The position numbers were made by a program, and so were the translations under genes. Of a stretch of DNA of 64,000 bases, positions 16,343 to 24,849 are shown piece after piece. The notes beneath the pieces were generated by a model, which had not been told where the DNA came from, did no database searches, and saw only the letters and a program-made list of their open reading frames with translations. Positions within the stretch are counted from its first letter, which is position 1. Each line of letters opens with the position of its first letter. The stretch spans positions 2,232,001 through 2,296,000 of the forward strand of contig NZ_CP034463.1 of NCBI RefSeq assembly GCF_003955715.1. Direction: 5' to 3'. Source of the stretch: Streptomyces aquilus (GTDB lineage Bacteria > Actinomycetota > Actinomycetes > Streptomycetales > Streptomycetaceae).

Positions 16343-19300
16343 CTACTTCTCGGTTACCCCCGCCGAGTCGAACGTCGCCACCTCGTGCATCGCCCTCGCC
16401 GTGCTCTGGACGAGCGGGAGGGCCAGCAGCGCGCCGGTGCCTTCGCCGAGGCGCAGGTCGAGGTCGACCAGGGGGCGCAGGCCGAGCTTGTTCAGGGCGG
16501 CCACATGGCCGGGCTCGGCGCTGCGGTGGCCCGCGATGCAGGCCGCGAGGACCTCGGGGGCGATCGCGCGGGCGACGAGGGCGGCGGCGCCGGCGCTGAC
16601 GCCGTCCAGGATCACCGGGGTGCGCAGGGAGGCGCCGCCCAGGAGGAGACCGACCATCGCCGCGTGCTCGAAGCCGCCGATCGCCGCGAGGACGCCGATG
16701 GGGTCGGCCGGGTCCGGCTGGTGGACCTCGATGGCACGGCGGACGACCTCGGTCTTGCGAGCGAGGGTCTCGTCGTTGATGCCGGTGCCGCGGCCCGTCA
16801 CCTCGGCCGGGTCGGTGTCCGTGAAGACCGAGATCAGGGCCGCGGACGCCGTGGTGTTCGCGATGCCCATCTCGCCCGTCAGCAGCGCCTTGTTACCGGC
16901 CGCCACCAGGTCGCGGGCCGTCTCGATGCCGACCTCGATGGCCTGCTGGGCCTCCTCGCGGGTCATCGCGGGACCGGTCGTCATGTCGGACGTGCCCGCC
17001 CGGACCTTGCGGGGCAGCAGACCGGGGGTGGCGGGGAGGTCGGCCGCGACGCCGACGTCCACCACGCAGACCTCGGCGCCCACCTGGCTCGCGAACGCGT
17101 TGCAGACCGCGCCCCCACCCAGGAAGTTGGCCACCATCTGGGCCGTCACCTCCTGCGGCCAGGGGGTGACGCCCTGCGCGTGCACGCCGTGGTCGCCGGC
17201 GAAGATCGCGACGGCCGCGGGCTCCGGGATCGGCGGCGGGCACTGGCGGGACAGGCCGGACAGCTGGGCGGAGATGATCTCCAGCATGCCGAGCGCGCCG
17301 GCCGGCTTGGTCATCCGCTTCTGCCGCTCCCAGGCCTCGCCGAGCGCCTTCGCGTCCAGCGGGCGGATCTGGGCGACCGTCTCCGCGAGCAGGTCGTGCG
17401 GCTCCTCGCCGGGCAGCGCGCGACGGCCGTACGTCTCCTCGTGCACCACCCACGACAGCGGGCGGCGCTTGGACCAGCCGGCCTGCATCAGCTCGGGCTC
17501 GTCCGGGAACTCGTCGACGTACCCGACGCACAGGTACGCGATGACCTCCAGGTGCTCGGGCAGACCGAGGGCGCGGACCATCTCGCGCTCGTCGAAGAAG
17601 CTGACCCAGCCGACGCCGAGGCCCTCGGCGCGGGCGGCGAGCCAGAGGTTCTCGACGGCGAGCGCGGCGGAGTACGGCGCCATCTGGGGCTGGGTGTGCC
17701 GGCCGAGGGTGTGGCGGCCGCCGCGGGTCGGGTCGGCGGTGACGACGATGTTCACCGGGGTGTCGAGGATCGCCTCGATCTTCAGTTCCTTGAACTGCTT
17801 CGCCCGGCCCTTGGGCAGGGACTTGGCGTACGCGTCGCGCTGGCGCATCGCCAGCTCGTGCATGCTGCGCCGGGTGTCCGCGGAGCGGATGACCACGAAG
17901 TCCCACGGCTGCGAGTGGCCGACGGACGGGGCCGTGTGGGCCGCCTCCAGGACGCGGAGCAGCACCTCGTGCGGGATGGGGTCGCCGCGGAAGCCGTTGC
18001 GGATGTCGCGGCGCTCGCGCATGACCTTGAGGACGGCCTCGCGCTCGGCATCGTCGTAGGCGGGCGCGGCCGGGCCGGTGGACTGACGTACTTCTTCCAC
18101 GGTGGCCGTGCTTTCTTCCTGATCGGCGGCCCGGGTGTCCAGGTCGTCGGCGTTCTGTGCGAGTTCTGCGTCTTCGAGTTCGGGGGCGCCGTCTCGGGGG
18201 GCGGGGACGGCGGGTTGGCCCTGAGCCGTGGGTACCTCGGTCTCGCCGGTCTCGGGCGCCTGCCCGGCCTCGGCCGCTTCCGTGGGGAGTACGAGCGGCT
18301 GCGGCGGGGTGGGGGCCAGGTGTGGTGTGGTCGGCACCGAACCCTCCACGGGGACGAACTGTCCCACGGGCTGCTCGGGGTGCGAGGTCCACGGCGCGCC
18401 GGACGCGAGGTCCGGGGCGGCCGGGGTCTGTGCGGGGGTGGCCTGGTCCATGAAGAGGACCTGGGGGCCCGCGGGTTGGCCGACGAGTGGCTGCGGGGGC
18501 GTGGGCAGGGGCTGCTGCGGGGCGTCCGCCGGTCCGGAGGCCTCGGGGGCCGGGGCGGGCGCGGCGGTGGGGGCGGCGGTGGGGGCGGGCTGGAGGTCGG
18601 CGGGGTGGGCCGCGTCCGTCAGGGGCGCGGGAGCCGGTGCGTCCAGGGGGGTGGCTGCCGGTGCGTCCAGGGAGGTGGCCTCCGGGGCCTCGGGCTGCGG
18701 GGCGTCCGGGGTGTGGGACGGGGCGACCGCGTTGTGAGATGCGGTGGCGCCGTCCGGCTGAGCGGCGGGGACGGCCGGCTGCTCGGCGGGGTCGGCCGGC
18801 TGCTCGGTCTGCGCCTGTGCGATGTCCGCGGGGGCGGGCAACTGCTCGGTGCCGGGCGCGACTTCGGGCGACGGCTCTACGACGGTGGCCGCGGCGGCGG
18901 CAACGGGTTCGGCGGGCGTGGCCGGGGTGCCCTCGGGCTGGGCGACGGGTTCGGAGGGGGGCGTGGCGGCGGCCTCGGGAGCCGGTGCGTCGACTTCGGG
19001 GGTCGCGGCGTCGACTTCGGGGGTCGTGGCGGCAGCCTCGGGAGCCATGGCGGCGGCCTCGGGGGCCGTGGCGAGCGGGGGCTCCGACGCGGGCTGGTCC
19101 ACGCCGGCCTCCGCCTCCGAGGGGGCCGGTACGACGTCGGGCGCGGGAGCCGTGGGCACCGTGGCCTCGGGTCCGGCGACCTCAGGTGCGGCTTCTTCCG
19201 GAAGGGCGGCGGCAGGGTCGGAGGCCTCGGCCTCGACAGCCTGTCCTGCGTCAGCGGCGACCTCGGCAACCGGCGCTTGCCCGATCTCGGACGCGAGCGC

Positions 19301-20626
19301 CTCCTGGGGCTCCTCCGGTGCCAGGGCCTCGGGAGCCTCCGGCGCTACCGGAGGCTCGATGCCCTGGGCCACGTCGGCCGTGGGTTCGGCCTCGGCCTCG
19401 GAGGTCACCTCGGCGACCAGGGCCTGACCTGCGTCCGCTACAGCGGCGTCAGCGACGGGCTCTTCCCCGGCACCCGGCGTCTGAGCCACCGCAGAAGCCT
19501 CGGAGGCTGCGGAGGTCACCGGAGCCGTGGAAGCGGCAGGAGTGTCAGAAGCCGCAGCGGCCATCTCACCGTCCGCGTCGCCCCCCGCACCGGCGACGGG
19601 CGCACCCTCGCCCTCTACCGGAACGCCTTCACCCCCGATCGGCGCCGGTCCAGGCTGCACACCCTCGGGATACGCGCCTTCCGACTGCACGTTTTCTGAC
19701 TGCACGCCTTCCGGCTGCACACCCTCCGACTGCGCCTCCCCAAGCTGACCCACCCCACCGACGACGCCGGCCTGTGTGGTCAGGCGGGCGACCGCGGCCT
19801 GGGCCGCGCCCACCGGCTCGGGGGCGTGCTGGGCTGTGGGCTCGGCGGCCGGGACAACCGTTTCGGCAGCCTGGGCCACCGCACCCGCCGGAGCGGGGGC
19901 GCCCCAGGCGGAGGCGCCCTGCGGGGCCATCTCGCGCAGGGGCTGAGGGATGTCGAGGTACTCCGGGCCCGTGGTCGGCGGGCCCGCGTGACGGGTCGGC
20001 GCGCCCGCGGGGCCGCGGTCGGCGAGGGAGCGGACCGGGCTCGCGGAAGCGTCGGGGATGGGCGGGCCGAGGTGCAGGGGCCGGCGGGGCGTGATCGGCG
20101 GGATCGGCGTCGTGGGAGCCGACGGGGCCGTGGCGACGGGCTGCGGGGTGGGCAGGCGGACGCCACCGAGGTCGACCGAGCCGCTGTCGCGACCGGACAT
20201 CTCGTGCGGACCGGGTTCGTGCACGCCGTCCCCGTAGGAGGCGGCCGGCACCGGCTCCCCGAGGGACTCCTGCACGGCCGCCTCGCCGAAGGGCTGGTGC
20301 GTCGCGTCGGCGAGCGGCTCGTGCCCCGGGTCCGCGAAGGCCTGATGCGCCGGGTCCGCGTAGGCCTGGTGCGCCGGGTCCACCGGCGGCTCCGGCGCGG
20401 CTTCCGCCGGCGGTGCGTGCACGGTCTCGACGACGGGCTCCGGTGCGGGCGGGGCGACCTCGTTGCCCCATGCGCCCTGGGCACCCGGCAGCAGCAACAG
20501 GTCTTCGTCCTCGGCGGTGGTCTCGGAGAGGTAGGTGTACGCACCGTGCGCGGGGACGCCCGGCTGCTCCACCATGCCTGCGTTCTCCGGCAGCCCCTCG
20601 CCCGGGACCTGGCCGGTGTCGGTCAT
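16343..20626 (-). CDS. cobT: Giant BluB-CobT fusion with an 850-residue low-complexity N-terminus (dimethylbenzimidazole synthesis and activation)
   Basis: This is a 1427-residue protein in three parts. Residues 1 to about 850 are rich in Ala, Pro, Glu, Val and Thr and low in complexity, with internal repeats such as DPAHQAYADPAHQAF and the GVQ/SEGVQPEG series. Residues 857 to about 1062 are a BluB/nitroreductase-fold domain (RRDIRNGFRGDPIP, SVGHSQPWDFVVI, GLGVGWVSFFD), which makes 5,6-dimethylbenzimidazole from FMNH2. Residues 1078-1427 are CobT, nicotinate-nucleotide:DMB phosphoribosyltransferase, with FAGDHGVHAQGVT, TGEMGIANTT and the catalytic Glu1395 in LGEGTGA. It therefore joins lower-ligand synthesis and activation for cobalamin. 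The start at 20626 is fixed by GAGGGG five bases upstream. The N-terminal part is very GC-rich and its opposite strand carries long spurious frames. Confidence 0.92.
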   Translation of the reverse strand: MTDTGQVPGEGLPENAGMVEQPGVPAHGAYTYLSETTAEDEDLLLLPGAQGAWGNEVAPPAPEPVVETVHAPPAEAAPEPPVDPAHQAYADPAHQAFADPGHEPLADATHQPFGEAAVQESLGEPVPAASYGDGVHEPGPHEMSGRDSGSVDLGGVRLPTPQPVATAPSAPTTPIPPITPRRPLHLGPPIPDASASPVRSLADRGPAGAPTRHAGPPTTGPEYLDIPQPLREMAPQGASAWGAPAPAGAVAQAAETVVPAAEPTAQHAPEPVGAAQAAVARLTTQAGVVGGVGQLGEAQSEGVQPEGVQSENVQSEGAYPEGVQPGPAPIGGEGVPVEGEGAPVAGAGGDADGEMAAAASDTPAASTAPVTSAASEASAVAQTPGAGEEPVADAAVADAGQALVAEVTSEAEAEPTADVAQGIEPPVAPEAPEALAPEEPQEALASEIGQAPVAEVAADAGQAVEAEASDPAAALPEEAAPEVAGPEATVPTAPAPDVVPAPSEAEAGVDQPASEPPLATAPEAAAMAPEAAATTPEVDAATPEVDAPAPEAAATPPSEPVAQPEGTPATPAEPVAAAAATVVEPSPEVAPGTEQLPAPADIAQAQTEQPADPAEQPAVPAAQPDGATASHNAVAPSHTPDAPQPEAPEATSLDAPAATPLDAPAPAPLTDAAHPADLQPAPTAAPTAAPAPAPEASGPADAPQQPLPTPPQPLVGQPAGPQVLFMDQATPAQTPAAPDLASGAPWTSHPEQPVGQFVPVEGSVPTTPHLAPTPPQPLVLPTEAAEAGQAPETGETEVPTAQGQPAVPAPRDGAPELEDAELAQNADDLDTRAADQEESTATVEEVRQSTGPAAPAYDDAEREAVLKVMRERRDIRNGFRGDPIPHEVLLRVLEAAHTAPSVGHSQPWDFVVIRSADTRRSMHELAMRQRDAYAKSLPKGRAKQFKELKIEAILDTPVNIVVTADPTRGGRHTLGRHTQPQMAPYSAALAVENLWLAARAEGLGVGWVSFFDEREMVRALGLPEHLEVIAYLCVGYVDEFPDEPELMQAGWSKRRPLSWVVHEETYGRRALPGEEPHDLLAETVAQIRPLDAKALGEAWERQKRMTKPAGALGMLEIISAQLSGLSRQCPPPIPEPAAVAIFAGDHGVHAQGVTPWPQEVTAQMVANFLGGGAVCNAFASQVGAEVCVVDVGVAADLPATPGLLPRKVRAGTSDMTTGPAMTREEAQQAIEVGIETARDLVAAGNKALLTGEMGIANTTASAALISVFTDTDPAEVTGRGTGINDETLARKTEVVRRAIEVHQPDPADPIGVLAAIGGFEHAAMVGLLLGGASLRTPVILDGVSAGAAALVARAIAPEVLAACIAGHRSAEPGHVAALNKLGLRPLVDLDLRLGEGTGALLALPLVQSTARAMHEVATFDSAGVTEK

Positions 20627-20993
20627 GCGTACCCCTCGCCCATCGGTTAGTGCTTCTACGACCAGCTCACCGGGAACGGCGCACCGACCGCCCCCGCAGT
20701 GAAGAACGAGCGTGCGTGCCCAGCGGCACGAACGGCCCGCCGAGAAAGACGACAAAGCCATTAACTGGCATTGTCCCGGCCGTTCCCCCGTCGCGACAGG
20801 TTGATCCGCGACAGCCCGCTGTGGACTGCGCCACGTTGCGCGTCCTCCGGTTCTGCCGTACCACACCCACCCCAAAACGGGCGCGTTTTCCGGACATTGA
20901 CGAACGAAAGACCGGGCCACCGGGTGCGGTACAACAGTCGGCCAGCCTACCGCGCGCGGTACGACAACAGGATCACCGGGACGGCGTACGGAG
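20627..20993. other. 367-bp gap before the BluB-CobT fusion gene
   Basis: No convincing gene is present. The gap lies downstream of cobL and upstream of the fusion gene, so it should hold a leftward promoter. A perfect 14-bp palindrome TACCGCGCGCGGTA sits at 20948-20961. A weak leftward -10 (GACAAT) is near 20770. I looked for a cobalamin riboswitch and found no B12-box-like segment. Confidence 0.4.
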
Positions 20994-22205
20994 TCACACC
21001 GTGCGATCGGCGAGCGCCCCGCTGAGCAGGAACGCGACGCTCCGTTCCGTCTCCGTCCAGGCCCTGGTGTCGAGTTCGAGGGACTGGAGGAGGGCGCACT
21101 CGACGCGGTAGCCGTGCTCCGTCAGGTCTCGGCCGATGAGTTCGGCCTCGTCGCGCGTCGAGGCGTGGGCGACGATGCGCTGCGGGCGGCGGTCGGCGAC
21201 CGCGGAGACGACCGCCGCTCCCCCGCCTCCGACGCGGACGACGTCCGGTTCGGGCAGGTTCTCCAGGACGTGCGGGGCGGTGCCGCGGACGATCTGGAGC
21301 TGGACGCCGAAGCGGCGGGCGGCCGCGTCGGTGCGGCCGCAGGCGGTGAGGTCGTGGTCGACGGCGAGGACGGCGGCGCCGGCCCGGGCGGCCTCGACGG
21401 CGAAGGCGCCGCTGCCGCAGCCGATGTCCCAGACGAGATCGCCGACGCGTGGGCCGAGGCGGGCGAGTTGGGCCGCGCGCAGCAGATCCGTCTCCCCTTC
21501 GCCGAGCGGGCCGTCGTAGGCCTCGGCGGGCTGGGTCCAGCCGCGGGGCCCGGTGCCCGGATCGCGTCCGGAGATCCAGCCGCCGTCCTCCCCCGCGCTG
21601 ACCGGGCCGCCGATGACGATGACCACGTTGGGGTCGCGCCAGGTGTGGTCGGCGGCCTTGTCGGAGGTGAGGATGGTGACCTGTTCGCGGTCGGTGCCCA
21701 GTTCCTCGCAGATGACGAAGGTGCGGTGGACGCCCTCCATGAGGAGGCCGAGTTCGGCGGGGCCCGCGCCGGGTGAGGTGAGGACGGCGACCTTGGTGTG
21801 GGCGCGGCACACGTTCACCGCGCGGCGCAGGGTGCGGCGGTGTGCGACGACCACCTGGGCGTCGTCCCAGGGCATGCCGGCGCGGGCGAAGGCGGCGGCG
21901 ACCGAGGAAACGGCGGGGACGACCTCGACCTCCAGGCCGAACTCGGGTGCGCGCAGGGTGCGTACGACTCCGAAGAAGCCGGGGTCGCCGTCCGCGAGGA
22001 CGACCGCGGTGCCGCGGTGGCCGGCGATCCGGCGGGCGGCCAGCGAGACGCTGCCGAGGCGGATGCGCTCGGCGGCGGGCGGCACCTCGGGCAGTGCCAG
22101 GTGGTGGGCGGCGCCTGCCACCAGCGTGGCGGCGCCGAGCGCGGCGCGTGCCGCGGCCGTCAGGGGCGAGCCGTCCCAGCCGATCACCGTGACCCGGTCG
22201 GCCAT
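20994..22205 (-). CDS. cobL: Precorrin-6Y C5,15-methyltransferase (decarboxylating), CbiE-CbiT fusion
   Basis: This 403-residue enzyme of aerobic cobalamin synthesis methylates C5 and C15 of precorrin-6Y and removes the C12 acetate carboxyl group. The N-terminal CbiE half (about 1-200) begins ADRVTVIGWDGSPLT and contains LADGDPGFFGVVRTL. The C-terminal CbiT half (about 225-403) has the SAM-binding loop VWDIGCGSGAFAVEAARAG and RVGGGGAAVVSAV. GGAG lies about nine bases before the ATG. It precedes the BluB-CobT fusion on the same strand with a 367-bp gap, so the two are probably transcribed separately. Confidence 0.93.
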   Translation of the reverse strand: MADRVTVIGWDGSPLTAAARAALGAATLVAGAAHHLALPEVPPAAERIRLGSVSLAARRIAGHRGTAVVLADGDPGFFGVVRTLRAPEFGLEVEVVPAVSSVAAAFARAGMPWDDAQVVVAHRRTLRRAVNVCRAHTKVAVLTSPGAGPAELGLLMEGVHRTFVICEELGTDREQVTILTSDKAADHTWRDPNVVIVIGGPVSAGEDGGWISGRDPGTGPRGWTQPAEAYDGPLGEGETDLLRAAQLARLGPRVGDLVWDIGCGSGAFAVEAARAGAAVLAVDHDLTACGRTDAAARRFGVQLQIVRGTAPHVLENLPEPDVVRVGGGGAAVVSAVADRRPQRIVAHASTRDEAELIGRDLTEHGYRVECALLQSLELDTRAWTETERSVAFLLSGALADRTV

Positions 22206-22307
22206 CGTCGTCAGTCTCCAGGGTTTGCGCAGGTCGTCAGGGGGCGGGCTCCGTGAGGGTACCTGGTCGACCCGGCGAACGCGGCAGCGGTACCGTCCGC
22301 CCCTGGT

Positions 22308-22946
22308 TCAGTTCCAGTCGCCGTACGACGTGAAACCGTTCGTGTCGGCCAGCTGCTCCCCGGCACCCTCCAGGTCCTCCGGCAGCAGGCTCCAGACGAT
22401 GAAGTCGGTGCGGACGTCGGCCCAGGTGTCGTCCTCGGTGCGGACGCGCGCTATGCAGGCGTTGCGCAGGACGCCCTCGCTGATGCAGCCGATCTTCTGG
22501 GCGACCTGCTGGGAGGCGGTGTTGTCGGCGGCCGTGCGGAGCTCTATGCGCTCGAACTTCTGGTCGGTGAACAGCCATTGGGCGGTGGCGAGGGCGGCCT
22601 CGGAGGCGTAGCCCTCGCCGCGGGCCCAGGGGGCGATGATGTACGACAGTTCGGTGGACCTGATGTGCCAGTTGGTCTTGGTGAGTTGGACGATGCCGAC
22701 CAGGCGCTGGGTGAGGAACTCGGTGACGGCGAGGTCGAGGCCGCGGCCCGCGGCGCGTTCGGTGGGCGCGTACTCGGTGATCCAGCCGCGCGCGTTCTCC
22801 TCGGTGAAGGGCTGGGGGACGTCGGTCCAGGCGGCGATCTGCTCGTCGTTCATCATCTCGGTCAGGGCGGGCACATCGTCCTCGTCGAGGGGACGCAGCA
22901 CCAACCGCTCCGTGCTGATGGAGATGTTGGGGAAGGTGCTAGTCAT
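22308..22946 (-). CDS. RimJ/RimL-type GNAT N-acetyltransferase
   Basis: This 212-residue GNAT starts with the strand typical of the RimJ family (NISISTERLVLRPLDEDDVPALTEMMND). The acetyl-CoA site is in the segment SYIIAPWARGEGYASEAALATAQWLF, in the relaxed RGxGYASEA form, followed by IELRTAADNTASQQVAQKIGC. The ATG at 22946 has ACGGAG six bases upstream, which excludes the longer frame. The C-terminal 40 residues extend beyond the usual fold. Substrate unknown; protein N-terminus or small amine modification are both possible. Monocistronic, between cobL and metQ. Confidence 0.88.
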   Translation of the reverse strand: MTSTFPNISISTERLVLRPLDEDDVPALTEMMNDEQIAAWTDVPQPFTEENARGWITEYAPTERAAGRGLDLAVTEFLTQRLVGIVQLTKTNWHIRSTELSYIIAPWARGEGYASEAALATAQWLFTDQKFERIELRTAADNTASQQVAQKIGCISEGVLRNACIARVRTEDDTWADVRTDFIVWSLLPEDLEGAGEQLADTNGFTSYGDWN

Positions 22947-23038
22947 GCGCCGCTCCGTAACCTTCGGAAAACCTTCAAGTCCTGCCGGGGTCCTGCTGAA
23001 CTGCCCAGCATGCAGCATGAAAGCACTGGACCGCACTA

Positions 23039-23071
23039 CAGGGTCCACCCGGGGTGAGCGAGTGGACCCTG
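23039..23071 (-). terminator. Terminator of the metNIQQ operon
   Basis: CAGGGTCCAC (23039-23048) pairs perfectly with GTGGACCCTG (23062-23071) around a 13-nt loop, starting 29 bp after the last metQ stop codon. Confidence 0.8.
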
Positions 23072-23099
23072 TGCGTGGCGATACGCGGTATACGCGCCG

Positions 23100-23921
23100 T
23101 CAGCCGGTGGTGACCGGCAGGACGCTGCCCTGGTACTTGTCCTCGATGAACTTCCTGACCTCCGCGGAGGTCAGGAGCTTCGCGAGCTTCTCGACCCGGG
23201 GGTCGTCCTCGTTGCCGCGCTTGACGGCGAGGAGGTTGGCGTAGGGGTTGCCCTTCGCCGACTCCAGGAGGATCGCGTCCTCGGTGGGGCTGAGGCCCGC
23301 GTCCTGGGCGTAGTTGTTGTTGATGACCGCGGCGGCCACGTCGTCGAGCGAGCGCGGCAGTTGGGCCGGTTCCAGCTCCTTGAACGTCAGGTGCTTGGGA
23401 TTGGCCTCGATGTCCGCGGGGGACGCGTCGGTGGCCGCGCCGTCCTTGAGCGTGATGACGCCCTTGGCGGCGAGGAGTTTCAGCGCGCGGCCCTCGTTGG
23501 TGGTGTCGTTGGGCACGGCGACGGTGGCTCCGTCGGCGAGCTTCGTGACGTCCGTGACCTTCTTCGAGTAGACGCCCATGGGCGGGAGGTAGGCGTCCAC
23601 GACCGGTACGAGGTCGGTGCCCTTGGACTTGTTGAAGTCGTCCAGGTAGGGCTTGTTCTGGTAGAGGTTCGCGTCCAGCGAGCCCTCCTGGAGCGCGGTG
23701 TTCGGCACGACGTAGTCCGTGAACTCCTTGATCTCCAGCTTCAGGCCCGCCTTCGCGGCGAGGTTGTCCTTGATGTACGTCAGGACCTCGCCGGCCGGGA
23801 CGGCGGTGGCGCCGACGACCAGGGTGCCGTCGTCACCACCGCCGTCACCGGAGTCCGAGCCGCAGGCGGCGAGCCCGAGGGCGAGAGCGAGGACCGAGGC
23901 GGCGGTGAGTGTCTTGCGCAT
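23100..23921 (-). CDS. metQ: MetQ/NlpA-type methionine-binding lipoprotein, copy 1
   Basis: This 273-residue substrate-binding protein has a signal with lipobox LAAC (Cys20) and the NlpA fold: VVGATAVPAGEVLTYIKDNL, TDYVVPNTALQEGSLDANLYQNKPYLDDFNK and ALKLLAAKGVITLKDG. It would present methionine to the MetI permease. It lies 10 bp after a second, clearly paralogous binding-protein gene and is the last gene of the operon. GAGG lies eight bases before the ATG. The two paralogs may differ in preferred ligand (L-Met, D-Met or methionine sulfoxide); the sequence alone does not tell. Confidence 0.92.
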   Translation of the reverse strand: MRKTLTAASVLALALGLAACGSDSGDGGGDDGTLVVGATAVPAGEVLTYIKDNLAAKAGLKLEIKEFTDYVVPNTALQEGSLDANLYQNKPYLDDFNKSKGTDLVPVVDAYLPPMGVYSKKVTDVTKLADGATVAVPNDTTNEGRALKLLAAKGVITLKDGAATDASPADIEANPKHLTFKELEPAQLPRSLDDVAAAVINNNYAQDAGLSPTEDAILLESAKGNPYANLLAVKRGNEDDPRVEKLAKLLTSAEVRKFIEDKYQGSVLPVTTG

Positions 23922-23931
23922 GTCGGGTGCC

Positions 23932-24771
23932 TCAGAAGGACGCGATGACGGAGCCGTCGTACTTGTCCTCGATGAACTTCTTGACCTCGGGCGAGGTGAG
24001 GAGCTTCGCGAGCTTCTTCACGCGCGGGTCGTTCTCGTTACCGTCCTTCACCGCGAGGAAGTTGCCGTACGGGTTGTCCTTGGCGGACTCCAGGACGAGG
24101 GCGTCCTCGGCCGGGGACAGGTCGGCCTCGATGGCGTAGTTGCCGTTGATGACGGCCGCGTCGACGTCGTCCAAGGAGCGCGGGGTCTGGGCCGCCTCCA
24201 GCTCCTTGAACTTGAGGTTCTTGGGGTTCTTGGTGATGTCGGCGGGGGTCGCCTCGTTGCCCACGCCGTCCTTGAGCGTGATGATCCCGTTGGCGGCGAG
24301 CAGCTTGAGGGCGCGGGCCTCGTTGACGCTGTCGTTCGGGACCGCGACCGTCGCGCCGCTCTTCAGCGCGTCGGCGCTCTTCACCTTGTGGGAGTAGAGG
24401 CCGAGCGGCTCCAGGTGGACCGTCACGACGGGCACGATGTGGGTGCCGTTCTTCTTGTTGAAGTCGTCGAGGTACGGCTGGTTCTGGAAGTAGTTGGCGT
24501 CGACCGAGCCGTCCTCCGTCGCCGTGTTCGGCGTGACGTAGTCCGTGAACTCCTTGACCTCCAGGTCGAGGCCCGCCTTCTTCGCCAGGTGGTCCTTGAC
24601 GTAGGTGAGGATCTCGGCGTGCGGGACGGGGCTCGCGGCGACGACCAGCGGTCCGCTGGAGTCGGAGGAGGAACCGGCGGCGGAGGAGTCCTCGGAGCCG
24701 CAGGCGGTGAGCCCGAAGGTGAGGGCTCCGGCGGCGAGGACGGCGGTGGTGAGCTTTGCGGTGTTACGCAC
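23932..24771 (-). CDS. metQ: MetQ/NlpA-type methionine-binding lipoprotein, copy 2
   Basis: This 279-residue paralog of the downstream gene has lipobox LTAC (Cys24) and a Ser-rich tether (GSEDSSAAGSSSDSSG). The matching NlpA segments are TDYVTPNTATEDGSVDANYFQNQPYLDDFNK and ALKLLAANGIITLKDGVG. The start is GTG 24771 with GGAAAGG upstream. It is separated from metI by 78 bp that include a CCCCGC/GCGGGG stem-loop, which may stabilise or attenuate the downstream message so that binding protein and channel are made in different amounts. Confidence 0.92.
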   Translation of the reverse strand: MRNTAKLTTAVLAAGALTFGLTACGSEDSSAAGSSSDSSGPLVVAASPVPHAEILTYVKDHLAKKAGLDLEVKEFTDYVTPNTATEDGSVDANYFQNQPYLDDFNKKNGTHIVPVVTVHLEPLGLYSHKVKSADALKSGATVAVPNDSVNEARALKLLAANGIITLKDGVGNEATPADITKNPKNLKFKELEAAQTPRSLDDVDAAVINGNYAIEADLSPAEDALVLESAKDNPYGNFLAVKDGNENDPRVKKLAKLLTSPEVKKFIEDKYDGSVIASF

Positions 24772-24795
24772 GAAAAGTGCCTTTCCTTTTGGGCA

Positions 24796-24825
24796 GAGCG
24801 ACCCCGCGTTTGTGGTGCGGGGAAG
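24796..24825 (-). other. Intercistronic stem-loop between metI and metQ
   Basis: CCCCGC and GCGGGG flank a 9-nt loop between the permease and first binding-protein genes. On the leftward strand the T-rich side is upstream, so this is more likely an mRNA-processing or stability element than a terminator. Confidence 0.45.
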
Positions 24826-24849
24826 TTTTTAGGGGTGAGGGGGGCGAGG

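Noticed and set aside
16334..19699. Very long open frame on the plus strand opposite the BluB-CobT gene
   Set aside because: It is the complement of a high-GC low-complexity coding region; its translation is Arg/Gly-rich with no domain, while the minus strand has the clear BluB and CobT domains and a good ribosome site.
20667..20897. 76-codon minus-strand frame in the gap before the BluB-CobT gene
   Set aside because: It is Arg/Gly-rich, has no ribosome site and no recognisable pattern, and it would occupy the promoter region.
20627..20993. Cobalamin riboswitch upstream of the BluB-CobT gene
   Set aside because: GC-rich stretches near 20640-20700 resemble fragments of such switches, but the conserved B12-box sequence is missing.
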